Source: Gyrodactylus bullatarudis (Eukaryota; Platyhelminthes; Monogenea; Gyrodactylidea; Gyrodactylidae). Taken from it: DNA of 64,000 nucleotides. The position numbers and the translations under genes are program-made. Positions 10,903-24,314 of the stretch are shown here, piece after piece. Every line of letters starts with the position of its first letter. Position 1 is the first letter of the stretch. Location of the stretch: assembly GCA_012064415.1 (NCBI GenBank), contig SSNU01000285.1, positions 43,396 through 107,395 of the forward strand, in the 5' to 3' direction. The notes below the pieces were generated by a model that had not been told where the DNA came from, did not search any database, and saw only the letters and a list, made by a program, of their open reading frames with translations.

Positions 10903-13560
10903 TTATTGAAAATGGAAAGATGACCCATTCGATAGAGAATATTCGTTTCTATCAGAAATTACTTTTACTCGTACAAAGAGTTCATTCATATTTTCATAAA
11001 TANNNNNNNNNNNNNNNNNNNNNNNNNNNNNNNNNNNNNNNNNNNNNNNNNNNNNNNNNNNNNNNNNNNNNNNNNNNNNNNNNNNNNNNNNNNNNNNNNN
11101 NNNNNNNNNNNNNNNNNNNNNNNNNNNNNNNNNNNNNNNNNNNNNNNNNNNNNNNNNNNNNNNNNNNNNNNNNNNNNNNNNNNNNNNNNNNNNNNNNNNN
11201 NNNNNNNNNNNNNNNNNNNNNNNNNNNNNNNNNNNNNNNNNNNNNNNNNNNNNNNNNNNNNNNNNNNNNNNNNNNNNNNNNNNNNNNNNNNNNNNNNNNN
11301 NNNNNNNNNNNNNNNNNNNNNNNNNNNNNNNNNNNNNNNNNNNNNNNNNNNNNNNNNNNNNNNNNNNNNNNNNNNNNNNNNNNNNNNNNNNNNNNNNNNN
11401 NNNNNNNNNNNNNNNNNNNNNNNNNNNNNNNNNNNNNNNNNNNNNNNNNNNNNNNNNNNNNNNNNNNNNNNNNNNNNNNNNNNNNNNNNNNNNNNNNNNN
11501 NNNNNNNNNNNNNNNNNNNNNNNNNNNNNNNNNNNNNNNNNNNNNNNNNNNNNNNNNNNNNNNNNNNNNNNNNNNNNNNNNNNNNNNNNNNNNNNNNNNN
11601 NNNNNNNNNNNNNNNNNNNNNNNNNNNNNNNNNNNNNNNNNNNNNNNNNNNNNNNNNNNNNNNNNNNNNNNNNNNNNNNNNNNNNNNNNNNNNNNNNNNN
11701 NNNNNNNNNNNNNNNNNNNNNNNNNNNNNNNNNNNNNNNNNNNNNNNNNNNNNNNNNNNNNNNNNNNNNNNNNNNNNNNNNNNNNNNNNNNNNNNNNNNN
11801 NNNNNNNNNNNNNNNNNNNNNNNNNNNNNNNNNNNNNNNNNNNNNNNNNNNNNTAGACCATTTGTCACATTCAGGGTTCCAGATTGCAGAACAGTATTCA
11901 ATTACTGGTCTAGCATAAACTTTGAATAAAAGTAGTTTCATGCTGTCGATTTTGATGCATTTGTGGATGTGGATGAGTCGGCCAATGAATTTTTTAATAA
12001 TTTCCTCATAGTGATCAACAAAATCAAGTTTCCATGAGTAACTAATCCCAAGGTCCTTGATTGTAGTTTTAGGGTGTATTTTATTTTGGTTGATGTAGAT
12101 ATTTGAATCAGTGATCCTTGATTTATTTGGAGTCGAGTAGAATGATTTTTCTATGTTAGGGGACAATCCAAAGCTCATTAATTTGTTGATGATAGTTGAT
12201 ATTTCTGAATTTATAATGTTTATGTTATAGGTACCATCAAAATCAAAGACTATTTTAAAGTCGTCAGCATATTTAAAAATTTTGAACGAGGAAGGTTGAA
12301 TATCAGCAAATACAATATTGAAAAGTAGAGGTCCAACTCTAGATCCTTGAGGGACTCCTGATTTGATTATTTGACTATATGATCTTTGGCCATTGCATTC
12401 GACAAATTGATTCCTGTTGATGAGATAGTTTTCGAGATAGTTTAAAAGTTTACAGCAGATACCTTTTTTATGACAGGCTTCAAGTATAGTTGGGAAGTAG
12501 ACTTTATCAAAGGCCTTACTAAGGTCAATGTATACAACAACTATTTTTTTCTTTTTGCTTTTTAAGTATGAGATGTAGCTTAGAAATTGATAAAGATTAG
12601 TTTCACATGATTTACCCTTGCAGAAGCCATGTTGATTGGGGTCAGTTATGTTAATGTTTACAGTTTTCCTTATTTGAATAAACAGGAAGGAATCAATGAT
12701 CCTCATGGGTGTTGACTGTAGCGAGATAGGTCTGAATTCATTTGAGTCTTTTTTAGGAAGAGGAATAACTTTGTTGTAAGGAAATCTTTTGGGATAATAT
12801 TTTCATCAAAGGATTTTTTAAATAGATTATATATGTTATTTAGGAATGTGCAGTGACCATTGAGCAATATATTTATGCTAATATTGTAGATGTCTCGTCG
12901 ATTCTTGAATTTAAGTTTTGAAAGCATATTGAAGAATTGAGTATATGACATAAAATTGTAATTAATCTCATCTCCGCAACTTGGTTTGTCTCTAAGATTG
13001 TTAGGGTTGAACTGGGGTGATGCATTGAAGACATTGATGAACTTTTCTTGGATGGTGTCAGGGTTTATTTGATACTATGGACGTTTTTATTGGAGAATTA
13101 AAAATATTTGTTCAATTGTTGGTAACCAATTTTGGGTCTTTGTTTAATTTCATTCTTTAGGCTCCTTTCAATACGAGCATAAGTCATTGATGTTAGAGAT
13201 GATATTTGATTTTGTGTATTGATTAGTAATCTTCTTCCATCAGTAACTGAACAGCAGTATTTGAGTTGTTTTCAAGACGATTATTTAGTTTTAATTCAAG
13301 ATGGTCAATGTTTTTTCTACGCTTCTTAATAGTAGCAATATTATACATTCTATTATAGTAATCAATGATGTTGTTTGTTTTGATGTAATTCTCGGGCATA
13401 ATTGTTATTGTTTTGAAGACGTTGTAGTCAGTAAAATCATAGAAAATTAAACTAAAACATCGAGATAATTTCAAAATTATTGTCTTCAGGGCTATTCCTG
13501 ACCTTAGCAAATTGTTAAACAATAAAAATCATCTCTCTTCTTCCAAGAATGTAGATTGAG
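10903..13560 (-). mobile_element. LINE (Jockey/CR1-like), broken, with assembly gap
   Basis: Reverse transcriptase is read on the minus strand from 12706 down to the gap edge at 11853. Visible motifs are DPNQHGFCKGKSCETNLYQF, VVVYIDLSKAFDKV (motif A), KSGVPQGSRVGPLLFNIVFA (motif B) and FKYADDFKIV (catalytic YADD), with the thumb region CSAIWNPECD before the gap. The upstream frame at 12703-12951 carries the fingers region and is shifted by one frame relative to the RT frame. 13223-13522 looks like the endonuclease-to-RT linker. The 3' end is hidden by 851 Ns. Gag-like ORF1 and most of the endonuclease are missing. Frameshifts make it non-autonomous. Confidence 0.85.
11003..11853. other. Assembly gap (851 N)
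   Basis: A run of undetermined bases falls inside the LINE, consistent with an assembly break at a repeated sequence. Apparent long frames crossing it are artefacts. Confidence 0.98.
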
Positions 13561-16500
13561 TTCATTACACCCTTCTATAATACCTTCATAATAGTACATT
13601 TAAAAACCTTATAACCTTCGCAAGAAAATTTAGTGAAGGAAAGCTAGTTGGAAATTTACAATCGAAATTAGGCCATGAGTCTTTTATAAGAGTTAATAAA
13701 TGTAAAATTAAGAAAAAACCTCATGATCGTTCAATCCTTTCAGAAAAAAACAGGAAATTCATAGTTTATTTATTTATCTGTTATCGCTATTTTTGCAAAA
13801 GTAATAGCGATTTTGTCGAATTTATAATTAGATCTGTTTCTCTTCAGACTAATGAGATATCATAAAAAACAAACATTACACTGAACTTGATACACATTTA
13901 TTTATAATTATCAAGAAAAGAAAAGATAGATAACTCGTCGATTTAGATTTCCTTTGTTTCAAAAAGAAATCCAAAAATGGGATAAGCTAAGCCCTTTTGT
14001 GTAGATTTACGAGGGGAAAGAAACAAAAGTGTGTACAAAATCCTGTTCTAGGTGAAAACAGGGTGAAAGAGATCCAATAAAGATAGGAATTTTTATGGAC
14101 ATAATTTAGAATACTCTGTCTGATATATATGGAAGTAGAACATTTTCAAACCATTCACTGTTGGAAAAATCTTTGATCCATAACTAATTTCATAAAGAAT
14201 TTATTTTTTACAATAATGTATTTGGGAACTTTTATGTATTAATAAGTCTGAATGATAAGAGTTTCAAATTTGGGTTAAGAATGTTTTCCGAAAAATTTAA
14301 CAATTGATCAGATTTAAAACTGTCTACTAATTTTCTTATTTAAAATCAGCCCTTGTCCTATTACTCCTACTTTTATACTAGATTACATGCTTCATAGTCT
14401 GAACAACTCAATTCTCGAATAACCCAGTACTGAGGATGACTACAATTCTCATCAAGCTAAGTTATTAAAAACTTAAGATCTTTTTTTGCAATAGGAACTT
14501 GGAAGATTGAAAATGTCAAAAGTATTTTAAGAACAAATTTTTAATTAAGAATACATTCAATGTTGGTACTTTTTAAAAAGTTTACCAATTAAAAAATACA
14601 AAGCACTCTTGAATACATGAGATGATGGTAAGGAACTGTCTAACCGTATTTCTTTACTGTCTGAAAGTTTCACTTTTCTCTCAGCAAACCATGTATAGGG
14701 AACAAGCACTTTACATTTTAACCTCTTAGTTTTTTAAAACTTTAGTTAAATTTAGTTAATTTAATTTTCTTCGAATCTTATATTTAAAGAAATTTATTTA
14801 TTTGTACAACCTAAGCTACTATGGCAACGTGGACCTCTATCAAGAAAAATATCCAAAACGACATCAAAAACTTCATTAGCTGTTTTTGTTTTGAGAGGTT
14901 GCAACTGAATGAACTGGAAGACACAGTTACACTATCCACTACGCCATACTTACAAATTTAATTTGATTATATGCAAATACCCTAACTTCTTTTCCATAAA
15001 TGTTGGAGTATTTTCATATACATTTTCCAACTTAGTTGTTAATGCTTAAAATGATTTAATATCCCGTTAAATACATTAAGGAGTTGAGCAGTTCTCTAAT
15101 TTTGGGGCTTTCATTTCCTACAATTTTTATATCCGATTTTTGACTGATAAAACTCGGTTTTATGATTTAAAAAATTAGTTTCTTAAGGATTGTTTTTCTA
15201 TTAAAATGAATACTTCTTACAGGGCCGACTGATTAATAAATTTCTTATGATTCACTAAAATGACGAGTCTAATAGAAATTCAATGCTTACAATCGATTTA
15301 ATTAGGTTTTTTTATCAGAATTCCTATATTTGTCTTTAGATTCTTCTCATGGTCTAAATGTTAAAGAATATAAAAATCTAAGATATTCATAAATTCTCTT
15401 TATCACCTTAGATTCTTGGTTTTTGGCAGAACTTTTGAAGATTTTAGGCGCTACATCCCTAACTAACTTTGGTTTTTTGCACTTAATTTCAAATGTAAAA
15501 ATGATTTTCTTTACCTCAATTTAAGCTTTTGCTTGACTATAACGTAGAGAAAAGTGTAACTAATTAAAGGTCATCTCTTGTAAAATTGTAGATCCTATTT
15601 TCTCTCTTACTTTTCTTAGAAGGAAACAAACACGGGTCAGAAGGGATCACTTAGTAGAAGAAAACGACAAGCATATTTTTCTTTTCTTTTCAAGCTAATT
15701 TTTCCATGTATTCATTTTCTGATTCATGCTTCAGTGTTAAAACCACGTTACATTTAAAGTACAAATAAGAAGAAATATACATTTTTATTCATGTATATTT
15801 ATACATATAATTTTAGCATAAAAACAATATATGCACGGCATTGCATACAGTGAGACTTTAGCTGGGATAGAAGTAAATCCATTATTCTCTTTTGTTTTTA
15901 GCATTTTACATAAAGCCAAGGCTAAAATAGGATCTATTTTTCCTACTTTTCCAAGAATTTATTGTCTCAATAAAAATGTGTACCCATACTCTCAATTTTA
16001 CCATGTCAGCATTAGTTAGCAGAACGAAATGTACATCTATAATAAATTTGAACAAGAAGGATAGAATTTGGGAGACATAGAGAGAGGGGTTTTCAAGGAA
16101 GAATTTGTCCTTTACCCCAATTCATAATCGAAATCGTATGCATATCTGTGGTGAAGGAAAAATTTGCTTGTGTGTTAAAAACATAAATCGTATAGAGACT
16201 CTTCTTTGTGAGATGGGAACTAGAAATAAATCTTTGATAACATAATTTTGAACCAAGTAGTTCTTCAGGGAGCTGTTTGATAACATGTTACAAGATTTAT
16301 ACGTTAGGTATGTATAAAATTTGAAGAAAAATAAGTTAGAGCTCACATTCACTTGAGTTTAATGTTGGAAAAATTTTATGAATTAACAAATCTAATAATT
16401 TATATGTTCTCCAAACCTCCCAGATGAGTTTAGGATCTAACTCAAATATTTTTTGATGAGAATCGAATATCATCGTTTAAATCTTAAAATGAAGATGAAA

Positions 16501-16883
16501 ATTAACTATTTTTACAAAAATCTTTTCTCCGGATAGGTCGTATTATGAAAAAAAATTTACAAGTTTGACTTTTTCTTGGGGTTAATTTCTCTTAGCCTAT
16601 GGCCAAATTCAAATTCTATGTCTAATGATGAGCCGTTAGGTAGACATCGAATTGTGAAAAAAATTTCAAAGTCGCTAAAAATATTGAAAAAGTAGAGATG
16701 CAACATATTTTCCAAATTCAATAAATAGAAAGATTTTTTCAGAAATTTTTTTTTCAACAAACCCTGAGCCCATTTCATAATGAGATTCACAAAGTAAATT
16801 TTTCCTGACTTTCGGGAGAAAAATATTAGGTTTTTAGTAAAGATAGAATACATAGCACTTAAAGTTTTTGTTTTTTTCTGATT
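13561..16883. other. Gene-free AT-rich stretch
   Basis: Apart from the tRNA-like fossil at 14884-14956, I see no supported gene. The frames at 15831-16019, 16122-16352 and 16557-16910 show only low-complexity F/K/N/I-rich sequence. Confidence 0.5.
14884..14956 (-). pseudogene. tRNA-like fossil or tRNA-derived SINE head
   Basis: The minus strand reads GGCGTAGTGGATAGTG, like an A box. A five-base stem follows (AACTG with CAGTT) closing a seven-base loop TGTCTTC, then AGTTGCAACCT like a diverged B box. If it is an anticodon arm the triplet would be TCT, but loop base 33 is G instead of the near-universal U, and the acceptor arm does not pair well. A decayed tRNA pseudogene or SINE head is more likely than a working tRNA. 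Confidence 0.4.
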
Positions 16884-17228
16884 ACAGTAAAAATATTTCT
16901 TTTGAAACACGAATATTTACCCCCTAATTATGTATTATTTTTATAATTGACATAATTTTACCAAATACATTTTCTCATATATACTCACCAACTCGCTGTC
17001 TTTTCCTCTCTTATGATAATCAAGGGTTTTAAAATGTGGTGAAGATGGATATGACCCCTGAAAACAGTGAATTTTCACATTTTCACAAAAACTCACTTTT
17101 TTTCCTATCTAAATGTATGGAAATCACTTGCTGCATTCTGATTGGTCGATATAAATAATACTTAATTAAGGGGTAAATATTCGTGTTTCAATAAAAACAA
17201 GATATTTCACAAGAAATATTTTTACTGT
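16884..17228. mobile_element. Non-autonomous terminal-inverted-repeat element
   Basis: ACAGTAAAAATATTTCTT at the left end is mirrored by AAGAAATATTTTTACTGT at the right end. Further in, GAAACACGAATATTTACCCC is mirrored by GGGGTAAATATTCGTGTTTC. A spacer of about 20 bp in the right arm only interrupts the pairing. The interior has no coding frame. It could be a MITE or fold-back remnant; no clear target duplication was found. Confidence 0.7.
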
Positions 17229-20200
17229 ATGGATCAGCTATCTCGAATAACAAAGTTTTACCCAAGATGGACAATCTGTGGTTAAATTTGAAAATAATCA
17301 TCATTTCTTTCTTTACTAGGAATCGTGTTGGTCCTTTTATTATCGAAAGCTTTGTAAACTAGGATGTATTTTATGTTTTCACGTATAAATTTATCTTCAT
17401 GTCCAATTTAATTTCAAAATTTGTAATTCATATCTAAGACTCGAACATAAACTTGAAAAATGTTTACAATGTTTCAACATATTTTATAGAGACAAAAATA
17501 TTTCAGACAGGAATAACATGAAATTTCATTCTTTTCTCGTTATATTTTTATCATTGTTAACAATTTCCTTTGTTTACTTTGAATTCAATAGTATTAAAAA
17601 TTTGAGTCTATCAGAAATACTCTTATTTTTTTGATCAAATATTTCTATTCGTTTATCTAGTTTTGCTTCAAATTTTATGACATTCTATTTTGTGCTAAAT
17701 TTCCACTTTTTCGTGTATTAGTCATTTGTAACTTGGTATCAATTAATAAGACGATCATATGAAGATTGATAGTCCATATGCTGGACCTGGACTAAAGAGA
17801 CTAATTGAATTTTCTTATAGCGAAATGGTTATAAATCATTCTGAGACTTGGCTTCACTAGTCTCGTATTTTGTATAAGAGGGACAGAGACATTATTTATG
17901 TAAAAATAAAAAAGTTGGTGAATATAACTAGCCATCTGAAGCTGATGATAATTGCCCAATGTAAATATTTAAATTGGTAGGAGAAGTTATGCAAAAAGCA
18001 GAACAATAATTCCAGACGATCCTCAAGATTAGGAAAAAGGATTTTATTAGGAGATAAATTCGACTAAATTAATGAGATTTTTTGACTTTTCCTCTCCTTT
18101 TCAAAATGGGATAAGTCCATATAAATCCATTGTAGAAGCAAAAATAATTTCAATGTCTGATCAATATTGATCGAATTTCTTGTAGTTTGAAGAAAAAAAT
18201 TAGAAAATAGTATAATTTAAATTAATTAAAACCCTTTCAGGTCCCATTCTATCTAACGAACCCAGAGATTGAATATGAGTTTATATTGGGAATGCATTCA
18301 TTGTTGGAGTACCGCTTTTCTTCAAAAATTATTCACACGGTCTTAAGAAGCCACGAAAAAGTTGAATAACGCTTTGTTGTAAACTCAAAAATGATATAAC
18401 TAGAAAATATTCAACCGCCCTGAAGACTCAAACTCTGAATTGATGCAATCTATGGATAGGTAAAATACACACTATAAGCCAAACAACTTCTCAAGTCTGT
18501 ATTTATTATGTATTTAAAAAAAAAGTTTAAAAATAAAATTGTTCTGTACATTTCAGGTGAATCATTATCAAAACTAGTATTAAAATAGCATTTATAACAC
18601 TGATGATTATGTCCCAAATAGAAATCTTTATTTGTGAAATAATTTGGCATCTTCTTATTTCATTAAATATACTTATGACATCGGTAGCTCAGCTCAAAAC
18701 CAATGTTAAAGAAAATCTAAAACAACAAAATAATAGCTATCTTAGTTATTCAAGCTTATCATTGGAGCCTGAATATACCCCTGGTTTTCAGGTTTAAGGG
18801 AAGACACAAATATGAACCATGGCCTTGGAGGGGATAACACTAAAATCTGGTTCTCATTTTTTTGCAGATTAATTAACGATTTTTATTTACATCTTCATGT
18901 GAATATATCGCAAATCATTTAAATCCTTTCTCAGATCCAAAAAATCGATCGCTATTCGGATTTCTAGATGTAAAAAGTAAGAGCTAATCAAATTGGATTT
19001 CAAACTTTTATTATAATAACCTGTGACTGTTATCTGAAGTATTAAAACTGTTTTTAAAAGTTAAGATAGTTTACTCATAAGAGAGCCTAAAAATATGATA
19101 AACTAGACAAATCTGAACAATTTCCTTCCAGATTAACACTAGATTCCTAGATTTTTTATCTGTATTGTAAAGAGTTTCGTTTTGATTGAATCAAAATTTT
19201 CAAAATCCAACTAAAGATTCAAATACATTATGAATTAGATTTATAAAATTCCTATGTATCTGAGTTATCTAAAGGCAATGAAAAACTCATGGGAATTCTA
19301 AAGGAGAAGTTTATGGTAGACTCCACAGAGTGAGGAAAAATAACCGACTTTTTTCATTCAATAAATACAAGAAAATGACGCCTTGTCTACTACCTGTTTG
19401 CGTGGAAATACACTCCTAGAGAATATAAATTTTTTTATTGTTTATTTTCTAAAAAACCATTACTCATCCTTCTATATTCTGAGAATATTAGACGTAGAGA
19501 TAAGGTGAAATATTTTTTACAATTATCTATTTAATTAGTTATTTTTTAAATCTTAACAAATGTGTTTATAATTATGGAAAACTATTCCGATATGTCATGT
19601 AAATATGATAAGTTATGATAAAAAATGAACTTTTCCAAAGTTGATCAAAATGATAGGTGTATAAGAAATGACTCACATTCTTTAGTATATATCCAATGTA
19701 AACTTTAGATAATTGACACTTTGTTTTTGATCTGAATTCTAGATGTTAATCTATCCGATATTAATTGTACCACTATCCATGGTGAAAACTTGTTAAGTAT
19801 GTAAATTTCTCCCTTGATCAGCTTATTAATGAATAATACTTTATAAAAGTATCATAAAATGAACTGTATTTGAGTTTGAGTGATTTTATTGGTCGAGAGA
19901 TTCAACTTATTTTCATTGGCCAATAACGATTGAATAGAATTATTTTGTTTTCTTTTACATAGATTGTCATGTATTTGTGTTACACATTTATTTACAAACT
20001 GTAGATATCAGAATGGTTTCAAATACTGTATTTATTGATATAACAAGGTATTTCTACCATGAAACTTGTTATGATACAAAATATTCACGACAAGTAATCA
20101 TCAGTATATTGAAAAGAACATTCATGCATGGTTAATAACCATTGGTTATCCAATAAATACAAAAATCAAATCCTCTACTCATTTGAATTATTCTTGAATT

Positions 20201-21040
20201 AGATATCTGTTTAAACTATTGAATATATATTTCAATTTAATAGAGTAGATAATTTTCAATTTTGTACAAATCGAAAAATATCTCACACCCTATACTCTAT
20301 GAGTTGAAATAAAATACAAATTTAAAATCATGCAAAAAGATAATTTAATTTTGATCCAGTTAACTTTTATAGATTCATTTTAATTTTTCAAATAATTCTC
20401 CTCTTAAATAATTTAAAACGTTGAATTTATCAATGATGAAAATCTTCTTCTTGATGATCATGATTTTTAAGTAATCCTTTTTGAGCCCTATTAATTACAG
20501 TCATTTCACGAAATTAGTGGAAAATTTCTCGATATTAAAGGAGACGTTGACAAGATTAGTGAGCAAGTTCCCAAATAAGAATAATAAGGGGTGTAATTAT
20601 CAAATGAGTTTTTTTTAATTAGTGTTCATTTTATCGAATTTAGGTTAGGATCTATTGAATTGATAATAGCTATTAGATATTCAAATTCTTAACCATCTTG
20701 ATAATCAAATAAAGCCCTCAAATTAAGATGATTCCTCTCATGTCCAGAATAAAATTTATATTCAATTTTCAAGATTTTTGGAATAGCTAGGAAGGTTCAT
20801 TTTATAACATGAAACGCAAGAGATCTTGATAAAAAGTTATGTAATGAATAAGAAAGCACACTGTAATATGGTCTGAAAGAATAAAATCCTAATTCTAAAT
20901 AGAAACCTGTCATTGGGTTTAAAATTGGATTTTCGAATTTTCCTAAACACTTGCCAAGTAAATTCGACAATTATTCCCCTGTTTAATTATATTTTATTAT
21001 CCATATCCTTACTTATAAGTATGAATACGGTTATTTAGAG
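17229..21040. other. Gene-free AT-rich stretch
   Basis: Short frames at 18450-18650 and 18603-18797 overlap on opposite strands and lack domain features. I recognise no gene, RNA or repeat boundary in this stretch. Confidence 0.5.
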
Positions 21041-21046
21041 TCAAAA

Positions 21047-21355
21047 GTGCTAAAAGCTACAATGAACATGCTGGACTCACAAGACCTAGAAATTCTCAAT
21101 TTACGACTAGATTTTTTAATTTTCAACTTTCAAAAAATAGGGACCCAGTCTATAGATCTATTCCATTATAGTGGAGAGTTTATTGAAATGAAGGGACAAC
21201 ATGTTGTCTTTAGTACACACATTTTCAATATTAGTAAAGAATCTTTGCTAAAGAAGCTTAACGTTATTAGTGGATTAATTAATGTTAAAATTCCTATAAT
21301 AGAACAAAATGATTTTACTCCGTATGATAGTAAAGAACCTTTCAAGGCTGCATAA
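21047..21355 (+). pseudogene. Unidentified 102-residue ORF with inverted partial copy
   Basis: An open frame with mixed composition (for example FIEMKGQHVVFSTHIFNISK) that I cannot assign to a family. The apparent start codon is not ATG; the first ATG is at 21062. Its interest lies in the neighbour: the minus strand at about 21395-21530 repeats the same coding block in diverged form (FIEMKGQYVVSSGHFFNTS, then a stop). The two form an inverted pair separated by under 60 bp. Both could be relics of a mobile element ORF or an inverted gene-fragment duplication. Splice sites or a promoter are not evident. Confidence 0.35.
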
Positions 21356-21394
21356 AATAAAATTTTTGAGATTATAAATCATCGATTTATTAGA

Positions 21395-21530
21395 AAAATG
21401 ATTCCATAAGCTTCTTTAGCTAGTATTGAAAAAGTGTCCACTAGAGACAACATATTGTCCCTTCATTTCAATAAACTCTCTACTGTATTCGGATGGATCC
21501 TAACCTGCAATTATCTCATTCTTTTAACCC
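21395..21530 (-). pseudogene. Inverted diverged copy of the 21047 ORF
   Basis: Reverse-strand homologue of 21150-21260. The GAGTTTATTGAAATGAAGGG block is identical in both copies, while the surrounding sequence is diverged and stop codons are present. See the entry at 21047. Confidence 0.6.
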
Positions 21531-22460
21531 TAGAATGAAATTTACACCCCCATTTGTATTAAAACTCCCATTAGAAAAAATGAATTTCTCATTCGAGGGT
21601 TAATATTGTATTGTTAAACTCTCTAGTGAATTTGTTTAAGAATTCCACTAAATTCGAGAAAATTTTGAAGTTTTTAATTTGGTGGTCAAAAAATTAATTT
21701 TTGTTTCTGCTTGTAATTTTATGGCTGCCTGGTTTTAAGATTAGCCAGTTCTTGTTTTTAATTTATTAACCTCAAAAATAAAAGATAGCATAAGTTAAAT
21801 CAAAATAATGGATCATTTTTACTACTCGCATTTTGGGAAAATTCAGATATTTTTGGTAACTTTTATTCTAAAAATCTTTTGATTCGAAGAAATACAATAA
21901 ATTTTGTGCTAACTCAAAGTATGAAAAATGTCTAAAAATTACGTTTTCCTTCAATGGGTAAGAATTGACTGATTTCAAAAAATTTTCATCCTTCTTGAGT
22001 TCCTGACAAAAAAGTGAGTTCTTCTGAAAAGCTATTTTAAAATGAAGATAAGAATTTATATATTTTGTAAAAAACTATTTATTTTTCAAAAGATAGCCAG
22101 GAATTATTTTTTGATTCACCTTATCAAAAGACTTCATAAATTGTTGCAATAAAAAAAATCCGAAAAGAATTCAATCTGGCTTTTTCAACATTTTGTTGAT
22201 TTCAATTATCTAAAGTGATTCAATACTGATTTTAAAATAAGATTTGACCAAATTTTTTAGGAGTATTTTAAAAATTCAATAACTTATGCACTTATTCATC
22301 ATAAAATTTTTAAAAATTTCTTGTCTATTCAGATTAAATTTGAGTTTTTCGCAAAAATTGTAAATTCTCGTATCAAATCTCCATAGTGTCATCTGAAAAA
22401 TCTCAACTTTTTGAAATTTTTAGCCAGGAACTTAATAGACCTATTCCAAAATAAAGTTGG
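21531..22460. other. Gene-free AT-rich stretch
   Basis: No coding frame recognised. Scattered similarity to fold-back arm phrases (short runs such as AAAATTTTCATC) is too weak to call. Confidence 0.45.
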
Positions 22461-23195
22461 TTGATATTAAGTTGGGAATCTAGGATTTTCACTGAAATCT
22501 CCATGTTTTCATCAGGAATTGGAATATTTTTTAAAAATTTCGGAATCCTACTCATGTTGTCCACTTTTACGATTTGAAGAAAAAAATTCTGAAAAAAATT
22601 ACTTTAATGAAAAATATGGCTATTTTTCAAATTTCAATTTGGCGCCAAAATCCCATTTTTTCAAACTTTGAACTCAAAATTTTTATTGATTTGAAAGTTG
22701 GAGGATGATCAAAAGAGGTTTTTCAGGATCTAGATTAGACAAGAAAGCTGACCAGAACCGTCAAATTATCGACAGTTACTCCATTTTTGAGAGATTTTGA
22801 GTTATCGAAATTTCATTGATTCTCAAGTAGTGAAAAGGATCAAAATATCGAATTTCAGCTTCCAAACGATAATAAGGCTATGCATCAGATAAGATTCAGT
22901 TGAATTGATTTTCTTGTCTAATCTTGATCCTGAAAAACCTCTTTTGATCATCCTCCAACTTTCAAATCAATAAAAATTTTGAGTTCAAAGTTTGAAAAAA
23001 TGGGATTTTGGCGCCAAATTGAAATTTGAAAAATAGCCATATTTTTCATTAAAGTAATTTTTTTCAGAATTTTTTTCTTCAAATCGTAAAAGTGGACAAC
23101 ATGAGTAGGATTCCGAAATTTTTAAAAAATATTCCAATTCCTGATGAAAACATGGAGATTTCAGTGAAAATCCTAGATTCCCAACTTTATATCAA
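22461..23195. mobile_element. Fold-back element with 286-bp arms
   Basis: Left arm 22461-22746 and right arm 22910-23195 are inverse complements with few mismatches and no indels seen. They flank a 163-bp spacer (22747-22909). Terminal bases are TTGATATTAAGTTGGGAATC on the left and the mirrored GATTCCCAACTTTATATCAA on the right. The inner phrase AGTTGGAGGATGATCAAAAG parallels AGTGAGAGAGTGATCAAAAG in the palindrome at 27 kb, so the two belong to one superfamily. No transposase is encoded. A read-through transcript would form a long hairpin. Confidence 0.9.
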
Positions 23196-24314
23196 TTAGC
23201 TTTACTTATTTATTTATGGAAAAAATGTGAATAAATGGAGGTGTAAATCTATACCTTACACGTACGGCTCTCACCTTTATATATCATCATCGGATTGCGT
23301 CCTGTAATAGTAAAATAATTTTATGCAAAAATGGTAATTTGTGGGAAACAAATCTTTCGATAGAGAGAAGAAATTAAGTCAAGAAGAAATTATTCTTGAC
23401 TTCTAGATCATTCAATTGAACGCGATCTCTCATTGATGTTAATTTTGACACACCCTTTTAAATTCTCTGTTAATGTTAACTGAAAAGGGAAGATAAACTG
23501 TCTGTTTTATGTATAACTTTTTTTTGTTATTTTATTCTTTACATATCCCCCTTTTCATAGAGTCTTAGTACGCTCTGATGAATTTGTAAATTGTTTTTGT
23601 TTTAAAATTTTTCTCTCAATAAATGATCACTGATGATCAGTTTGTATGATATCAGGATATTGAAATAAATATCTACCATTTAAATAAAACTGACGGATCT
23701 TGTTAATAACTATCAATCAGTTGTATTGATCAATTATCATTATGTACGTTTGTATTTTTTTATCAATTATGCACTTATGTATTTAAATAAATAAAATTTA
23801 CTCCAACAGATATTGTCCCTCACAATCTAAAAATTTAATAATTTTTATGTTTTAATAAAAAAGCAAATAATGATATTGAGAATATAAATTAAGAAATTTC
23901 TGAACCTTCTATCCTAAAAATTTTAGGGTTGTCCAGATTCGAATCTGTCTGAAAAAAATCCGAAAAGATACCAAAAATAAAATTATTAAAATAATCAATT
24001 TTCGATAATACTGTATTGTGAAATATTTTGTTTGTATTGAAAAATGATCAGATAATTCAAATTAAAATGAAAGAGTTTAAAACATTTCTAAAAGAGATTT
24101 GGTACCTGCTCATTTGCAAGAACCATCTCTGATGGTACCTAGGATCTTCTCTGGATCGTTATACAAGCTTTGATAATAATAGCTATTATCTATAGATCAA
24201 TGATGTCAGCCTACGAGGGATATAGCTCGCTTGAACTTTATAAAATTCGAGAAGAGGATTACAAATATGTAGGATTCTGTAGTAATCTGAACTAACTTTG
24301 TAATTTTTTTGTTT
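23196..24314. other. Gene-free AT-rich stretch
   Basis: No supported gene or RNA. Short A/T-rich frames only. Confidence 0.5.

Noticed and set aside
10878..11918. Long frames on both strands crossing 11003-11853
   Set aside because: They consist almost entirely of undetermined bases; only the LINE RT frame that enters the gap from 12706 is real.
16557..16910. 117-residue minus-strand frame
   Set aside because: Phe/Lys/Leu-rich low-complexity sequence with a non-conserved look; its 5' end runs into the TIR element at 16884.
18690..18710. GGTAGCTCAGC, tRNA A-box-like
   Set aside because: No B box or cloverleaf within a suitable distance.
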